This document shows positions 36,301 to 47,257 of a DNA stretch of 64,000 nt, in pieces (position 1 is the first letter of the stretch; the number at the start of each line of letters is the position of its first letter). The position numbers and the translations under genes were made by a program. The stretch covers positions 186,001 to 250,000 of the forward strand of contig NZ_BCYO01000005.1 in assembly GCF_001598235.1 (NCBI RefSeq). Direction: 5' to 3'. The notes beneath the pieces were generated by a model. That model worked only from the letters and a program-made list of their open reading frames with translations, made no database searches and was not told where the DNA came from. This DNA is from Polaromonas jejuensis NBRC 106434. GTDB lineage: Bacteria; Pseudomonadota; Gammaproteobacteria; Burkholderiales; Burkholderiaceae_C.

Positions 36301-37417
36301 CCTGATCCAGGTCCGTACCGAGGTGCGCAACGAGGTTATGCAAACCCTGCGCGAGCATGGCTTGGCCAAGTTCAGCCACTTCGTCGGCAAGACCCGGCCG
36401 GAGCACGCGTCGCTGGAAGTCGGCAAGGGCCAGCTGCAGGTCTGGCGCGACACCAAGGCGGTGTTCACGGCCAAGCTGCAAGACCTGCACCAGGTCTGGG
36501 ACTCCGTGAGCTGGAAGATCTGCCAGCAGCGCGACAACCCGGCCTGCGCGGATTCCGAGCATGCGGCCGCGGGCGAACCGGCCGATCCTGGCTTGCATGT
36601 GCACCTGACTTTTGAGCCAGCCAAGCTGCCTGTGGCGCCGGCGCTGAACCTGTCGCGGCCCAAGGTGGCCGTGCTGCGCGAGCAGGGCGTCAACTCGCAT
36701 GTGGAAATGGCTTACGCCTTCACGCAGGCCGGTTTTGAAGCCATCGACGTGCACATGACCGATCTGCAGACGGGCCGCGCACAACTGGCGGATTTCAAGG
36801 GCGTGGTGGCTTGCGGCGGCTTCAGCTACGGCGACACCCTGGGCGCCGGCATTGGCTGGGCGCGTTCCATCACCTTCAACCCGGTGCTGGCGGATCAGTT
36901 CAAGGCCTTCTTCGGCCGCCTGGACACCTTCGGCCTGGGCGTGTGCAACGGCTGCCAGATGTTTGCCGAACTGGCCGACATCATTCCGGGCGCAGAGGCC
37001 TGGCCGCGTTTCACCACCAACCGCAGCGAGCGCTTTGAGGCCCGCCTGAGCCAGGTTGAAATCCTGGAGTCGCCCAGCCTGTTCCTGCAAGGCATGGCCG
37101 GCACGCGTCTGCCCATCGCGGTGGCGCACGGCGAGGGCTACGCCAATTTCGCCTACCGTGGTGACGCCAGCAAGGCGATTGCCGCCATGCGCTTTACCGA
37201 CAACCACGGCCAGCCCACGCAGGCCTACCCGGCCAACCCCAATGGCAGCGCAGGCGGCTTGACGGCGGTGACCACGGCCGATGGTCGTTTCACGGCCATG
37301 ATGCCGCACCCCGAGCGGGTGTTCCGCAACATCCAGATGAGCTGGACCGACCAGGACAAGAGCGCCCACAGTGCCTGGATGCAGCTCTGGCACAACGCAC
37401 GCCAGTGGGTGGCTTGA
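33392..37417 (+). CDS. purL: Phosphoribosylformylglycinamidine synthase PurL
   Basis: A 1341-residue single-chain FGAM synthase, step four of purine synthesis. The synthetase domain has the [12 protein letters not shown] motif and a glycine-rich G-G-S-A-A-S-S; the C-terminal glutaminase has nucleophile C-N-G-C-Q-M and the H-G-E-G-Y and M-P-H-P-E-R motifs. The frame is open to 33317, but GTG 33392 begins the conserved T-L-H-L-T-T-F-E. Residues about 291-307 come from a family A repeat (34264-34313). Longer than E. coli PurL (1295). Confidence 0.95.
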   Translation: MTLHLTTFEGESQGISALSDFRIQQLLPRLQTIHDKIVGISARFVHLVATEAPLAEAAKNQLAALLNYGDPCPLPAGDAAEALTFIVSPRFGTVSPWASKATDIAHNCGLAVKRIERITEYRLTLKAGFFSNTALSEAQHEQVAALLHDRMTESVMFDRAHAAGLFTELQGAALQTIDVLAGGQAALERANTEFGLALAADEIDYLVKAFTQLRRNPTDVELMMFAQANSEHCRHKIFNADFTIDGVPQEKSLFGMIRNTEKLHPQHTVVAYSDNASVMEGAPVQRFYAKSASSPHAEGATSYQSYSETDDVLMHVLMKVETHNHPTAISPFPGASTGAGGEIRDEGATGRGSKPKAGLTGFTVSRLFDGDYGKPEHIASPLQIMTEGPLGGAAFNNEFGRPNLAGYFREYEQTVGGERWGYHKPIMIAGGVGTIDAELTKKILFPAGTLLIQLGGPGMRIGMGGSAASSMASGANAAQLDFDSVQRGNPEIERRAQEVINQCAQLGAANPILAIHDVGAGGLSNAFPELVNDAGRGARFDLRAVPLEESGLSPKEIWSNESQERYVMAIAPESLPQFKAFCERERCPFAVIGVATEEKQLVLSDKDAAAPVDMPMNVLLGKPPKMHRDVKSLARAVKPIDLTGVDLQKSCIDVLSHPTVASKRFLITIGDRTVGGLTHRDQMVGPWQVPVADCAVTLADYKGFAGEAMSMGERTPLAAVNAAASGRMAVAEAITNLLAAPIELPRVKLSANWMAACGEPGQDAALYETVKAVGMELCPALGVSIPVGKDSLSMRTVWSEDKAGKKVTSPVSLIVSAFATLADVRGTLTPQLDTLEADTTLILIDLGKGQNRMGGSILAQSLNLEDGAVPDLDDPQDLVNLVKAINALRAQGQILAYHDRSDGGLFAAACEMAFAGHVGVSLNVDMLLLEGDGISDSRMDAGDSKNWATQVGPRREELTLKALFNEELGALIQVRTEVRNEVMQTLREHGLAKFSHFVGKTRPEHASLEVGKGQLQVWRDTKAVFTAKLQDLHQVWDSVSWKICQQRDNPACADSEHAAAGEPADPGLHVHLTFEPAKLPVAPALNLSRPKVAVLREQGVNSHVEMAYAFTQAGFEAIDVHMTDLQTGRAQLADFKGVVACGGFSYGDTLGAGIGWARSITFNPVLADQFKAFFGRLDTFGLGVCNGCQMFAELADIIPGAEAWPRFTTNRSERFEARLSQVEILESPSLFLQGMAGTRLPIAVAHGEGYANFAYRGDASKAIAAMRFTDNHGQPTQAYPANPNGSAGGLTAVTTADGRFTAMMPHPERVFRNIQMSWTDQDKSAHSAWMQLWHNARQWVA
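34264..34313 (-). repeat. Family A dispersed repeat inside purL
   Basis: GCCTCCAGCCCTCATGCAGA, then AGGCGCTACCAGCTATCAAA and GCTATAGCG; the reverse complement gives GGGCTGGAGGC after the TAGCTGGTAGCGCC half. It is read in frame and encodes [14 protein letters not shown] in PurL. Confidence 0.75.
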
Positions 37418-37928
37418 TGTCCCTCTGAACTTCCGGCCAGCAAGCCCGCGGGTTTGCTGGCTGGCGTGCCAGCCTGGCCAGTCGTGAGCCTTGCGCAATT
37501 TCCATCCAGCCTTTCGGTTACTATGGATTTAATAGCATCATGCGCCCGAAATGCATGGGCTGGAGGTCAATTTCTCCTGTGAATCTGCTGTGAATCCGGA
37601 TTGTCAGCCGCAACCTCAGGCCATGCTTCATCACGGCCGGCGAATGCGTCCCAAGGGGCGCGAATGTCTCCTGGCGAAACTTTCTCAGCTCTTCAGGGTT
37701 GCGCTTAAAACGCAGGCAGCCTAAGGCAAGCCCCGTCCTGCCTTGCTTTGCGGACTTGTCCATGGCGTCATCAACAAAGTTGTCCACATGAAGCAGGGAT
37801 AACTCCTGCAGCCGCAAACCCGTATCCACTGATGCCGGCGCATGCCGCTGCCCAGGCGCTGAGTCGGGGCAGCGCGCCAGCCCATCCTTTGCAGGCAGGA
37901 AGCGCCACGACAAAGGAGTTGCGTCCAT
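37418..37928. other. Non-coding or degraded region between purL and the ppiC-type gene
   Basis: About 510 bases with no gene I can support. It holds a family A repeat (37518-37573). A 135-codon minus-strand frame (37521-37928) exists but has no recognisable domain, starts inside the terminator flank and runs into the repeat, so I leave it uncalled. It may be the relic of a lost gene. Confidence 0.6.
37518..37573. repeat. Family A dispersed repeat, intergenic copy after purL
   Basis: TTACTATGGATTTAATAGCA, then TCATGCGCCCGAAATGCATG and GGCTGGAGGTCAATTT, in the same order as the copy at 20756. Confidence 0.75.
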
Positions 37929-37956
37929 AAAAAAACGCGGCCGGGGCCGCGTTTTT
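37929..37956 (-). terminator. Bidirectional intrinsic terminator downstream of the ppiC-type gene
   Basis: CGCGGCC/GGCCGCG stem with a very small loop, seven A on the left and five T on the right of the plus strand. It serves the minus-strand gene ending at 37974 and could also stop transcripts from purL. Confidence 0.8.
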
Positions 37957-37973
37957 GGGGGAAAGCCGATGGC

Positions 37974-38759
37974 TTATTCCACCTTGGCTTTTTTGCGCAG
38001 GTCTTCCTGGAAGGCCGCCAGCTTTTGCTGCTGCAACTGCTGGGAAATTTGCTGCTTGACCTCTTCAAACGCGGGCAGCTGGGCGGTGCGGATGTCATCC
38101 ACGCGGATGATGTGATAGCCGAATTGCGACTTCACCGGGGTATCGGTCGTCTGGCCCTTGTTCAGCTTGAGCAGGGCTTCGGCGAATTCAGGCACGTAGC
38201 TGGCGGGGTTGGCCCAGTCGAGGTCGCCGCCCTTGGCGCCGGAGCCCGGGTCTTTCGATTGCTTCTTGGCGATGTCTTCAAACTTGCCGCCTTTTTTCAG
38301 GCTGGCAACGATGGCCTTGGCATCGGCTTCCTTTTCGACCAGGATGTGGCGTGCCTTGTATTCCTTGCCGCCATTGGCCGCGGCGAACTTGTCGTATTCG
38401 GCCTTCATGTCGGCCTCGGTCACCGGGTTTTTCTTCTGGTAGTCGGCAAAGAGCTCACGGATCAGGATGGTCTGGCGCGCCAGCTCCATCTGCCCCTTGA
38501 CTTCGTCGCTGGTCGACAGGCCCTGCTTCTCGGCTTCCTGCATGAACACTTCGCGTGCGATGACTTCTTCGCGCAGCTGGCCTTCCATTTCAGGGGTGAC
38601 CTGGCGGCCGGAGCGGGCCAATTGCAGGGCCAGCAAATCAAGGCGTGACTTGGGCACGGCCTTGCCATTGACGATGGCGACATTCTGGGCGAAGGCGCCT
38701 TGTGCGCCCATGGCCAGCAGGCCTGCAACGGCGGTCGCGAGTAAAAAATGTTTCTTCAT
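37974..38759 (-). CDS. Periplasmic parvulin-type peptidyl-prolyl isomerase (PpiC/PrsA-like)
   Basis: A 261-residue secreted foldase. Sec signal peptide ending A-F-A-Q, SurA-like N-terminal helices (about 25-125), and a parvulin domain at about 130-230 with K-A-R-H-I-L-V, G-G-D-L-D-W and F-G-Y-H-I-I-R. It helps outer-membrane or periplasmic protein folding. ATG 38759 gives a standard leader; the frame upstream to 38849 is not needed. It is last in the yciB-bolA-ppiC run and has a terminator. Confidence 0.92.
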   Translation of the reverse strand: MKKHFLLATAVAGLLAMGAQGAFAQNVAIVNGKAVPKSRLDLLALQLARSGRQVTPEMEGQLREEVIAREVFMQEAEKQGLSTSDEVKGQMELARQTILIRELFADYQKKNPVTEADMKAEYDKFAAANGGKEYKARHILVEKEADAKAIVASLKKGGKFEDIAKKQSKDPGSGAKGGDLDWANPASYVPEFAEALLKLNKGQTTDTPVKSQFGYHIIRVDDIRTAQLPAFEEVKQQISQQLQQQKLAAFQEDLRKKAKVE

Positions 38760-38860
38760 GATTTCCTTGTAATCCTTGGTAATGCTTGAAAAGGCTTGTC
38801 TGCTTGAGTTGTTGTCAGGTATTTGCCGGCTTGTCACCACCATTGGCAAATCAACAGGTC

Positions 38861-39172
38861 TCAGGGTGAATCGATAATCTCAATGGCCAGGGCATGCAAG
38901 CCCTGATCAATGAAATTTTGCATTGCATCATACACAAGCCGGTGGCGCGCCACCCGGCTCTTGCCCGCAAACGCCGGGCTGGCAATGCGGATGCGAAAGT
39001 GGCTGCCAAAGCCTTGTGCATTGGCGCCCGAATGACCGGCATGCGCAGCGCTTTCATCCAGCACCTCCAGATGGGTGGGATGAAGGCGCGCCTGGAGCTG
39101 CTGCTCAATCTCGCTCACGCGGACGGGCCGCGGCATCATGCCAGCGGCATCGGCGCTGCCAGGGGCGCTCAT
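38861..39172 (-). CDS. BolA family protein
   Basis: A 103-residue protein with the class II KH-like BolA fold: R-L-H-P-T-H-L-E-V-L-D-E-S near the start, the conserved G-S-H-F-R-I-R-I-A-S, and R-H-R-L-V-Y-D-A-M in the centre-right. BolA proteins act with monothiol glutaredoxins on iron-sulfur handling and, in some cases, as regulators. ATG 39172 overlaps the yciB stop as ATGA, so the two are coupled; the larger open frame to 39697 is an out-of-gene extension over yciB. Confidence 0.92.
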   Translation of the reverse strand: MSAPGSADAAGMMPRPVRVSEIEQQLQARLHPTHLEVLDESAAHAGHSGANAQGFGSHFRIRIASPAFAGKSRVARHRLVYDAMQNFIDQGLHALAIEIIDSP

Positions 39173-39795
39173 GGCGTCGTGTCCGTCTTGATGTGCTTGT
39201 TCAGGTAAATCGCCTGTACCAGCACAAACACCAGCATCAGGCCCAGGCCACCGAACAGCTTGAAGTTGACCCAGGTGCTGGTGGGGAAGTTGAAGGCCAC
39301 CCACAGGTTGAGGAAACCCATCACGGCAAAAAATCCGACCCAGCTGAAATTCACGGTGCGCCAGACAGCATCGGGCAGCGTCATCTGTGCGCTCATCAAT
39401 GACTTGATGCCGTTTTTCTTGAACACCAGCTGGCCCAGCAGCAGCGAGCCGCCCATCACCCAATACAGCACCGTCGGCTTCCATTTGATGAAGCTTTCGC
39501 TGTGAAAATAAATGGTGGCGCTGCCCAGTACCGTGACCAGGCCGAGGCTGACCCACAGCATGGCATCGATTTTTTTGCCGCGGGCCTTGAGCCACAGAAT
39601 CTGTGCCAGGGTTGCCACGATCACGACCACCGTGGCCAGCAGCACCGGGGCTTCGGTCGGGCCGACGACACCGCCAGCCACCATGAATCCCAGCCATTCG
39701 GTGGCGGTGCTGGCGGCCCAGTCCCGGCTGCTTTCGGCGTACTTGAACATGCCGAAGAAAAGTGCAATCGGCAAGAAATCGAACAAAATTTTCAT
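39169..39795 (-). CDS. yciB: Septation-associated inner membrane protein YciB (IspZ)
   Basis: A 208-residue protein with five or six hydrophobic helices. The opening M-K-I-L-F-D-F-L-P-I-A-L-F-F and L-N-L-W-V-A-F-N are family hallmarks. YciB takes part in cell envelope synthesis and septum positioning. It is coupled to bolA. Start ATG 39795; a repeat-filled 280-base gap separates it from msrB. Confidence 0.94.
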   Translation of the reverse strand: MKILFDFLPIALFFGMFKYAESSRDWAASTATEWLGFMVAGGVVGPTEAPVLLATVVVIVATLAQILWLKARGKKIDAMLWVSLGLVTVLGSATIYFHSESFIKWKPTVLYWVMGGSLLLGQLVFKKNGIKSLMSAQMTLPDAVWRTVNFSWVGFFAVMGFLNLWVAFNFPTSTWVNFKLFGGLGLMLVFVLVQAIYLNKHIKTDTTP

Positions 39796-39870
39796 GAGGT
39801 GATTATCGTAGAGTGATCAGCAGAGCCAGCGCAAGAAGCCGCTCACAGTGACCGAGGAGGCTTCAAAAAC

Positions 39871-40070
39871 CAAGCAGGGGTCGCGGAACCGGCTTTGCCG
39901 GGCCGCAGGCGCAGCAGCCCCCGAGGGGCTGGAGCCCGCGGCTCCAAAGCTGCCTGCGCAGCTTTGGACGGGCGACAGAGGCGAAGCGTCTCGCGAGCCG
40001 CGGCCTGCAAGGCCTCGCGCAGTACGCGAAGTGTTCTCGAAGAGCGGCGTAGCCACAAGCGTGGGGGCCA
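39871..40070. repeat. Family B repeat, long composite intergenic copy (yciB-msrB)
   Basis: Begins ACCAAGCAGGGGTCGCGGAA, continues with GGCTTTGCCGGGCCGCAGGC and CCCCCGAGGGG, then a G/C-rich middle with GCCGCGGCCTGCAAGGC, and ends GAGCGGCGTAGCCACAAGCG-TGGGGGCC. It shares its left part with the copy at 44653 and its right part with the copies at 18427 and 18531. Confidence 0.8.
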
Positions 40071-40075
40071 CATCC

Positions 40076-42008
<1,933 letters not shown>

Positions 42009-42051
42009 GGCCTCATTGTGCTATGGCGCCAACCGCCCTGTGCGGCCAAGG

Positions 42052-42750
42052 TCAAACTGGCCCGGCGACGGCCCCGCTGGCGGCGAAGGAGGCCAGCGCC
42101 TGCTCGTCCAGCAGGGCGACGCGGCCGAACTCCAAAGACACCAGCCCCAGCGCTTCCAGGGTCTGCAGCGCCCGGTTGACGGTTTGCCGTGACAAGCCTG
42201 CCAGATGCCCCAGTTCTTCCTGCGAAAGCAGCAGCTTGCGCCGGCCCTGCCAGAAAACACGGCTTAAATACAGCGCCACGCGCTGCTCGGGTGCGCGCAG
42301 GCGGCCCGCTTCGATGATGGTCATGGCCTGTCCAAGGCGCCGGTTCAGGTGCGCCACCAGGTAGTGGTTGAAAGGCAGGCTGTCGGCCAGCAGTTCATGG
42401 AACTGGGCGCGCGGCAGGCACAGCAGCGTGGTGTCGCGCAGCGCGATCACGTCATAGCGGCGCGGCTCGGTTTTTAGTGCCGAGCCTTCGCCAAACCATT
42501 CGCCGTCGGGTACGCCCAGAAAAGCCGACACCCGCCCCTCGGGCGATGCGCTTTGCAGTTTCACCAGTCCCGACAGCACGGCGTACCAGCCTTTGACCGG
42601 TGCGCCGGCGGCCAGCATGACCTCGCCTTTTCGCCCGGCCACGGTAAACGTGCGCTCCAGGACGCGGGTCTGGATTTCGGCGGACAGAGCGGAAAACCAG
42701 GGCTGGCCGCGCAGGAAGCGGTGGTGCGGAAAAGCGGCTTCAAGGGGCAT
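42052..42750 (-). CDS. Crp/Fnr-family transcriptional regulator
   Basis: A 232-residue regulator: cyclic nucleotide-binding-like beta-roll (about 20-130) and a C-terminal winged helix with L-S-Q-E-E-L-G-H-L-A-G-L-S-R-Q-T-V-N-R-A. No Cys cluster of FNR type is seen in the N-terminus, so it is not an oxygen-sensing iron-sulfur FNR. It is divergent from the acyl-CoA ligase and just upstream of selO on its own strand (43 bases). Target genes are unknown. Confidence 0.9.
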   Translation of the reverse strand: MPLEAAFPHHRFLRGQPWFSALSAEIQTRVLERTFTVAGRKGEVMLAAGAPVKGWYAVLSGLVKLQSASPEGRVSAFLGVPDGEWFGEGSALKTEPRRYDVIALRDTTLLCLPRAQFHELLADSLPFNHYLVAHLNRRLGQAMTIIEAGRLRAPEQRVALYLSRVFWQGRRKLLLSQEELGHLAGLSRQTVNRALQTLEALGLVSLEFGRVALLDEQALASFAASGAVAGPV

Positions 42751-42796
42751 GGCATGGATTGTCCTACGGCGCTTGACATCGGGTATGTCCCTAGGA

Positions 42797-42816
42797 CTTG
42801 TCGGTGAGGCGACAAG
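42797..42816. promoter_or_regulatory. Perfect 7-bp inverted repeat upstream of the Crp/Fnr-type regulator
   Basis: CTTGTCG and CGACAAG are separated by six bases, about 50 bases before the regulator start codon. It could be an operator for autoregulation. It does not match the classic FNR or CRP half-site. Confidence 0.35.
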
Positions 42817-42940
42817 CTTTGCGCCCTTTGTTCTGCAGGCAGACAGTATGGCCTCGCCGTGAGGGTTTGCCGGTGTCGCCAGGGTAACGCAGCTGCGGAT
42901 TTCCCCGGGTCTGGCTGAGCAGCGTGCGCTGTACTATCCA

Positions 42941-42955
42941 CGAACGAGACATTCG
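42941..42955. promoter_or_regulatory. Imperfect palindrome before the acyl-CoA ligase gene
   Basis: CGAACG-AGA-CATTCG, five of six arm positions matching, placed four bases after a possible -10 (TACTAT 42932-42937). Candidate repressor operator. Confidence 0.3.
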
Positions 42956-42997
42956 AATTGAAAAGAACGCCCCGCCGGGCAGAGAAGGAGACCGACG

Positions 42998-44626
42998 ATG
43001 TTAGGTTTGATGCAAAGCCAGCCACTGCTGATCTCATCACTGATCGAGTTTGCGGAACGCCATCATGGCGATGCGGAAATTGTCTCGCGCCGCGTGGAAG
43101 GCGACCTGCACCGCTATACCTACAAGGACGCCGGCCGGCGATCCCGTCAGGTGGCCAAGGCGCTGGACGGCCTGAAACTGGGTTTCAGCGACCGCGTGGC
43201 CACGCTGGCGTGGAATGGCTACCGGCACTTCGAGCTTTACTACGGCGTGAGCGGCTCGGGCAGGGTCTTGCACACCCTGAACCCGCGCCTGCATCCTGAC
43301 CAGATTGCCTGGATGGCCAACCACGCCGAAGACCAGGTGTTGTGTTTTGATTTGAGCTTCTTGCCGCTGGTGCAGGCCGTGCACGGCAAATGCAGCACCA
43401 TCAAGCACTACATCGCGCTGTGCGATGCCGACAAGCTTCCCGCAGACTCCGGTATTCCCGACTTGCAGAGCTATGAGAGCTGGATAGGCGCGCAGTCCGA
43501 CGACTACACCTGGCCCAGTTTTGACGAGAACACGGCTTCCAGCATGTGCTACACCAGCGGCACCACGGGCAACCCCAAGGCAGCGCTTTACAGCCACCGC
43601 TCCAGCACGCTGCACGCTTACGCGGCGGCCCTGCCCGACGTGATGTGCATGTCGGCGCGCGATGCCATCCTGCCGGTCGTGCCCATGTTTCACGTCAATG
43701 CCTGGGGCATTCCCTACTCGGCGGCGCTCACCGGCGCCAAACTGGTGTTTCCCGGCCCGGCACTCGATGGCAAGTCGGTGTACGAATTGATCGAGGCCGA
43801 AAAAGTCACTTATGCCGCTGGCGTGCCCACGGTGTGGCAGATGCTGCTGGCGCACATGAAGCCCGCGGGCCTGAGGTTCTCCACGCTGCGCCGCACGGTT
43901 ATTGGCGGCTCGGCCTGCCCGCCGGCCATGATCAAGGCCTTCAACGACGACTATGGCGTGGAGGTGCTGCACGCCTGGGGCATGACGGAAATGAGCCCGC
44001 TGGGCACGCTGTGTACCCTCAAAAACAAGCATGACGCATTGCCCGCCGAGGAGAAAATGAAAATCCGCCTCAAGCAGGGACGGGCCATTTACGGTGTCGA
44101 CATGAAAATCGTCGACGAGGCTGGCAAGGAACTGCCCTGGGACGGCAGGACCTTTGGCGATCTTTACGTCAAAGGCCCCTGGGTGGTGCGTGAGTATTTC
44201 AAGGGCGAGGGCGGCAATCCGCTGGTGGACGGCTGGTTCCCGACCGGTGATGTGGCGACCATCGATGCGGATGGCTATATGCAGATTACCGACCGCAGCA
44301 AGGACGTGATCAAATCGGGCGGCGAATGGATCAGCTCGATTGAAGTGGAAAACATAGCGGTTGCGCACCCGGCCGTGGCCATGGCCGCGTGTATCGGCGT
44401 TCCCCACCCCAAGTGGGACGAGCGCCCCATCATTGTGGTGGTCAAGAAGCCCGGCATGGATGTCACGCGTGACGAACTCATCAAGTTCTACGAAGGCAAG
44501 ACCGCGAAATGGCAAATCCCGGACGACGTGGTGTTTGTCGAAGCCATCCCGCTGGGTGCGACCGGCAAGATGCTCAAGACCAAGCTGCGCGAGATGCTGA
44601 AGGATTACAAATTGCCGCAGTCATAA
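42998..44626 (+). CDS. Fatty-acid or aryl CoA ligase (AMP-binding)
   Basis: A 542-residue acyl-adenylate-forming enzyme. The P-loop-like Y-T-S-G-T-T-G-N-P-K is at about residues 184-193, H-A-W-G-M-T-E-M is the A5 motif, G-W-F-P-T-G-D-V the A7 motif, and the catalytic Lys is in the final G-K-M-L-K-T-K. It resembles medium/long-chain ligases with the G-V-P-T-V-W-Q pocket segment. GAAGGAG precedes the ATG. It is the first gene of the catabolic block and presumably activates the compound brought in by the Liv transporter. Confidence 0.92.
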   Translation: MLGLMQSQPLLISSLIEFAERHHGDAEIVSRRVEGDLHRYTYKDAGRRSRQVAKALDGLKLGFSDRVATLAWNGYRHFELYYGVSGSGRVLHTLNPRLHPDQIAWMANHAEDQVLCFDLSFLPLVQAVHGKCSTIKHYIALCDADKLPADSGIPDLQSYESWIGAQSDDYTWPSFDENTASSMCYTSGTTGNPKAALYSHRSSTLHAYAAALPDVMCMSARDAILPVVPMFHVNAWGIPYSAALTGAKLVFPGPALDGKSVYELIEAEKVTYAAGVPTVWQMLLAHMKPAGLRFSTLRRTVIGGSACPPAMIKAFNDDYGVEVLHAWGMTEMSPLGTLCTLKNKHDALPAEEKMKIRLKQGRAIYGVDMKIVDEAGKELPWDGRTFGDLYVKGPWVVREYFKGEGGNPLVDGWFPTGDVATIDADGYMQITDRSKDVIKSGGEWISSIEVENIAVAHPAVAMAACIGVPHPKWDERPIIVVVKKPGMDVTRDELIKFYEGKTAKWQIPDDVVFVEAIPLGATGKMLKTKLREMLKDYKLPQS

Positions 44627-44652
44627 GACAAAGCCCGGGGAGCCCGGATTCA

Positions 44653-44750
44653 ACCAAGCAGGGGCCGCGGAACCGGCCTTGCCGGGCCGCAGGCGCAGCG
44701 CCCCTCGGGGGGGCAGAGAGCTACACGCAGTGAGCGAACGTGGGGGCTCC
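44653..44750. repeat. Family B repeat, intergenic copy (ligase-livK gap)
   Basis: ACCAAGCAGGGGCCGCGGAA, GGCCTTGCCGGGCCGCAGGC, CCCCTCGGGGGGG and GAGCGAACGTGGGGGCTCC. The left ~60 bases match the copy at 39871 almost base for base. Confidence 0.8.
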
Positions 44751-44757
44751 AGTTCCG

Positions 44758-44771
44758 GTCACGTCCGTGAC
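44758..44771. promoter_or_regulatory. Perfect 6-bp palindrome before the Liv operon
   Basis: GTCACG-TC-CGTGAC, 105 bases before the livK-type start. The arm length and two-base spacer are like the site at 50196. Candidate operator; no regulator is identified. Confidence 0.4.
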
Positions 44772-44875
44772 ATCAGTAGGGCATTCCCTGACGCAGTGCA
44801 ACATTTTTTAACCTAACCTTTGCCGGTCCGCTGCTCATTTCGCTCGCAATTCCATAAATCTTCAGGAGACAAGGG

Positions 44876-46201
44876 ATGACCACCCAGACCTATTTTTACC
44901 GCCGGTATTTCGGTGTGGCGGTGGCCGCCTCGGCCCTGCTGTCCACCGGCATGACGCTGGCCCAGGCGCCTGCCAAAGCGGCGGCCGCAGCGCCCGCCAA
45001 GGCCGCCGCCCCGGCGCCGGGTGGCGCTGTCAACCTGAACCAGACGGTGAAAATTGCCTGGCTGGACCCTTTGTCGGGCCTGATGGCGGCGGTCGGCACG
45101 AACCAGCTCAAGAGCTTTCAGTTTCTGGCCGAGCGTTTCAGCCAGAAGAACAAGGCGGGTGTGAAGTTCGAGATCATCGGCATCGACAACAAGCTGAGTC
45201 CGCAAGAGACGACCAATGCGCTCAAATCCGCGATTGACCAGGGCGCGCGCTACGTGGTGCAGGGCAATGGCTCCGGTCCGGCGCTGGCCATCATCGACGC
45301 GCTGTCCAAGTACAACGAGCGCAACCCCGGCAAGGAAGTCGTCTACCTCAATTACGCCGCTGTCGACCCGGATCTCACCAACAGCAAATGCGACTACTGG
45401 CATTTCCGCCTGGACGCCGACACCTCCATGAAAATGGAAGCGCTCACCGCCTTCATGAAAGACCAGCCCGAGATCAAAAAGGTCTACCTGATCAACCAGA
45501 ACTACTCGCACGGGCAGCAGGTTTCAAAGTTTGCCAAACTGAACCTGGCGGCCAAGCGTCCCGACATCCAGATCGTGGGGGACGACCTGCATCCGCTGGC
45601 CCAGGTGCGTGATTTCGCGCCCTATGTCGCCAAGATCAAGCAGTCTGGCGCAGACTCGGTCATCACGGGCAACTGGGGGTCCGACCTGACGCTGCTGATC
45701 AAGGCCGCGAACGAGGCGGGCCTGAACAACGTGAAGTTCTACACCTACTACGGCGGTGTCACTGGAACGCCTACCGCATTGGGCGCAGCCTCTGCCGGGC
45801 GCGTTTACATGGTGGCCTACAACCATCTCAACCTGGGCGGCGAGATCCAGCAGCTTCAGGCCGATTACAAGAAGAAATTCAACGACGATTTCTATACCGG
45901 CGCGATCTACCATGCCTTCACCATCCTGACCGAAGCCATGGCGCAGGCCAAAACGACCGAGCCCGCCGCGGTCGCCAAGGCCATGGAAGGCCTGCGCTTC
46001 AAGAGCTTTAACGGCGACGTCGAAATGCGCAAGACCGACCACCAGCTGCAGCAGGGGCTTTACATCGACAAATGGGAAAAAGCCGGCGGCAAGTATTCCT
46101 ACGACTCGGAAAATACCGGCTATACCTTTGTCCCGGTCAAATACTATGAGCCCTATGTGGCCAGCACGCCGACCTCGTGCCAGATGAAGCGTCCGTCCTG
46201 A
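44876..46201 (+). CDS. Branched-chain amino acid-type ABC transporter substrate-binding protein
   Basis: A 441-residue periplasmic protein. Signal peptide ends L-A-Q-A after a Y-R-R leader, then an Ala/Pro-rich linker (A-P-A-K-A-A repeats, about 30-58). The LivJ-type fold follows: I-A-W-L-D-P-L-S-G, then Y-V-V-Q-G-N-G-S-G-P-A and Y-H-A-F-T-I. The context with acyl-CoA genes suggests a carboxylate or aromatic ligand rather than an amino acid. A hairpin terminator lies between it and the first permease gene. Confidence 0.92.
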   Translation: MTTQTYFYRRYFGVAVAASALLSTGMTLAQAPAKAAAAAPAKAAAPAPGGAVNLNQTVKIAWLDPLSGLMAAVGTNQLKSFQFLAERFSQKNKAGVKFEIIGIDNKLSPQETTNALKSAIDQGARYVVQGNGSGPALAIIDALSKYNERNPGKEVVYLNYAAVDPDLTNSKCDYWHFRLDADTSMKMEALTAFMKDQPEIKKVYLINQNYSHGQQVSKFAKLNLAAKRPDIQIVGDDLHPLAQVRDFAPYVAKIKQSGADSVITGNWGSDLTLLIKAANEAGLNNVKFYTYYGGVTGTPTALGAASAGRVYMVAYNHLNLGGEIQQLQADYKKKFNDDFYTGAIYHAFTILTEAMAQAKTTEPAAVAKAMEGLRFKSFNGDVEMRKTDHQLQQGLYIDKWEKAGGKYSYDSENTGYTFVPVKYYEPYVASTPTSCQMKRPS

Positions 46202-46231
46202 TGTACTGACAGGCGGCGTACAACAGGCGCA

Positions 46232-46261
46232 AGGCCCGATCAGCTCTCGGGCCTTTTTCTT
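46232..46261 (+). terminator. Intrinsic terminator/attenuator between the binding protein and permease genes
   Basis: AGGCCCGA/TCGGGCCT stem with a seven-base loop followed by TTTTCTT. Such hairpins allow more binding protein than membrane components to be made from one promoter. Confidence 0.85.
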
Positions 46262-46294
46262 GACCTTTTCCTTTCCAGCTTCAGGCGGTTATTG

Positions 46295-47248
46295 ATGAAT
46301 TTGGAATTCTTCACCATTTCGATGCTGAACGGCCTCAGCTACGGGCTGCTGCTGTTCATGCTCAGCTCCGGGCTGACGCTGATCTTCAGCATGATGGGCG
46401 TGCTCAATTTCGCCCATGCGTCGTTCTACATGGTCGGGGCCTACATCGCCTACAGCACCTCGCAGGTCATCGGCTTCTGGTGGTCGTTGCTGGTCGCCCC
46501 CTTGCTGGTGTTTGCCCTGGGCGCGGCCTTCGAGCGCTTTTGCCTGCGCAGGGTGCACAAGTTTGGCCATGTACCGGAGCTGCTGATCACGTTTGGCCTG
46601 TCTTACCTGCTGCTGGAACTGGTGCAACTGGTGTGGGGCCGCTCGGCCGTGAACTACGTGCTGCCCAGCGGCCTTCAGGGACCGCTGTTCACGGTGTTCG
46701 GCACCAATTTCCCCAGGTCTCGAGCCTTCATCATGCTGATTTCCGTCGTCATGCTGGTCAGCATCTGGCTGCTGTTGACGCGCACGCGCATAGGGCTGGT
46801 GATTCAGGCCGCGCTGACGCACCCGGAAGCAGTTGAATCGCTGGGCCACAACGTGCCCCGGGTATTCATGCTGGTGTTTGGGGGCGGCGCGGCGCTGGCG
46901 GGCCTGGCCGGCGTGATTGGCGGCAATACCTTTGTGACCGAGCCCGCCATGGCCGGTTCGGTCGGCGCCATTATTTTTGTGGTCGTGGTGGTGGGCGGCA
47001 TGGGCTCGCTCAGCGGCGCCTTTCTGGCGTCGCTGCTGATAGGCCTGATCCAGACCTTTGCCGTGGCCATGGACCAGTCGCTGATCACCCTGCTGGGCCA
47101 CTTCAGCTATGCCGTGACACCCGAGACCTTCGGCTATCCCTTGTTCAAACTCACCATTTCGCAGGTGGCGCCCATTTTGCCTTTCCTGTTCCTGGTGCTG
47201 ATCCTGATCTTCCGGCCCAAGGGCCTTCTTGGCACGCGGGAAGGTTAA
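46295..47248 (+). CDS. livH: Liv-type ABC transporter permease LivH
   Basis: A 317-residue membrane protein with about eight hydrophobic helices. L-T-L-I-F-S-M-M-G-V-L-N-F-A-H-A is the LivH hallmark, and the loop with N-T-F-V-T-E-P and G-G-M-G-S-L-S-G-A-F contacts the ATPases. ATG 46295 is preceded by AGGCGG; a TTG one codon upstream is possible. It pairs with LivM. Confidence 0.93.
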   Translation: MNLEFFTISMLNGLSYGLLLFMLSSGLTLIFSMMGVLNFAHASFYMVGAYIAYSTSQVIGFWWSLLVAPLLVFALGAAFERFCLRRVHKFGHVPELLITFGLSYLLLELVQLVWGRSAVNYVLPSGLQGPLFTVFGTNFPRSRAFIMLISVVMLVSIWLLLTRTRIGLVIQAALTHPEAVESLGHNVPRVFMLVFGGGAALAGLAGVIGGNTFVTEPAMAGSVGAIIFVVVVVGGMGSLSGAFLASLLIGLIQTFAVAMDQSLITLLGHFSYAVTPETFGYPLFKLTISQVAPILPFLFLVLILIFRPKGLLGTREG

Positions 47249-47257
47249 GGCCAGACC

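Noticed and set aside
33653-37498. 1281-codon minus-strand ORF opposite purL
   Set aside because: Shadow frame; the plus strand encodes complete PurL with all motifs.
37521-37928. 135-codon minus-strand ORF after purL
   Set aside because: No recognisable domain, includes a family A repeat at its 3' end and starts next to a terminator; could be a relic but not supportable as a gene.
38861-39697. 278-residue extended BolA ORF
   Set aside because: The upstream part is antisense-free overlap with yciB in another frame; the ATGA at 39172 gives a normal BolA.
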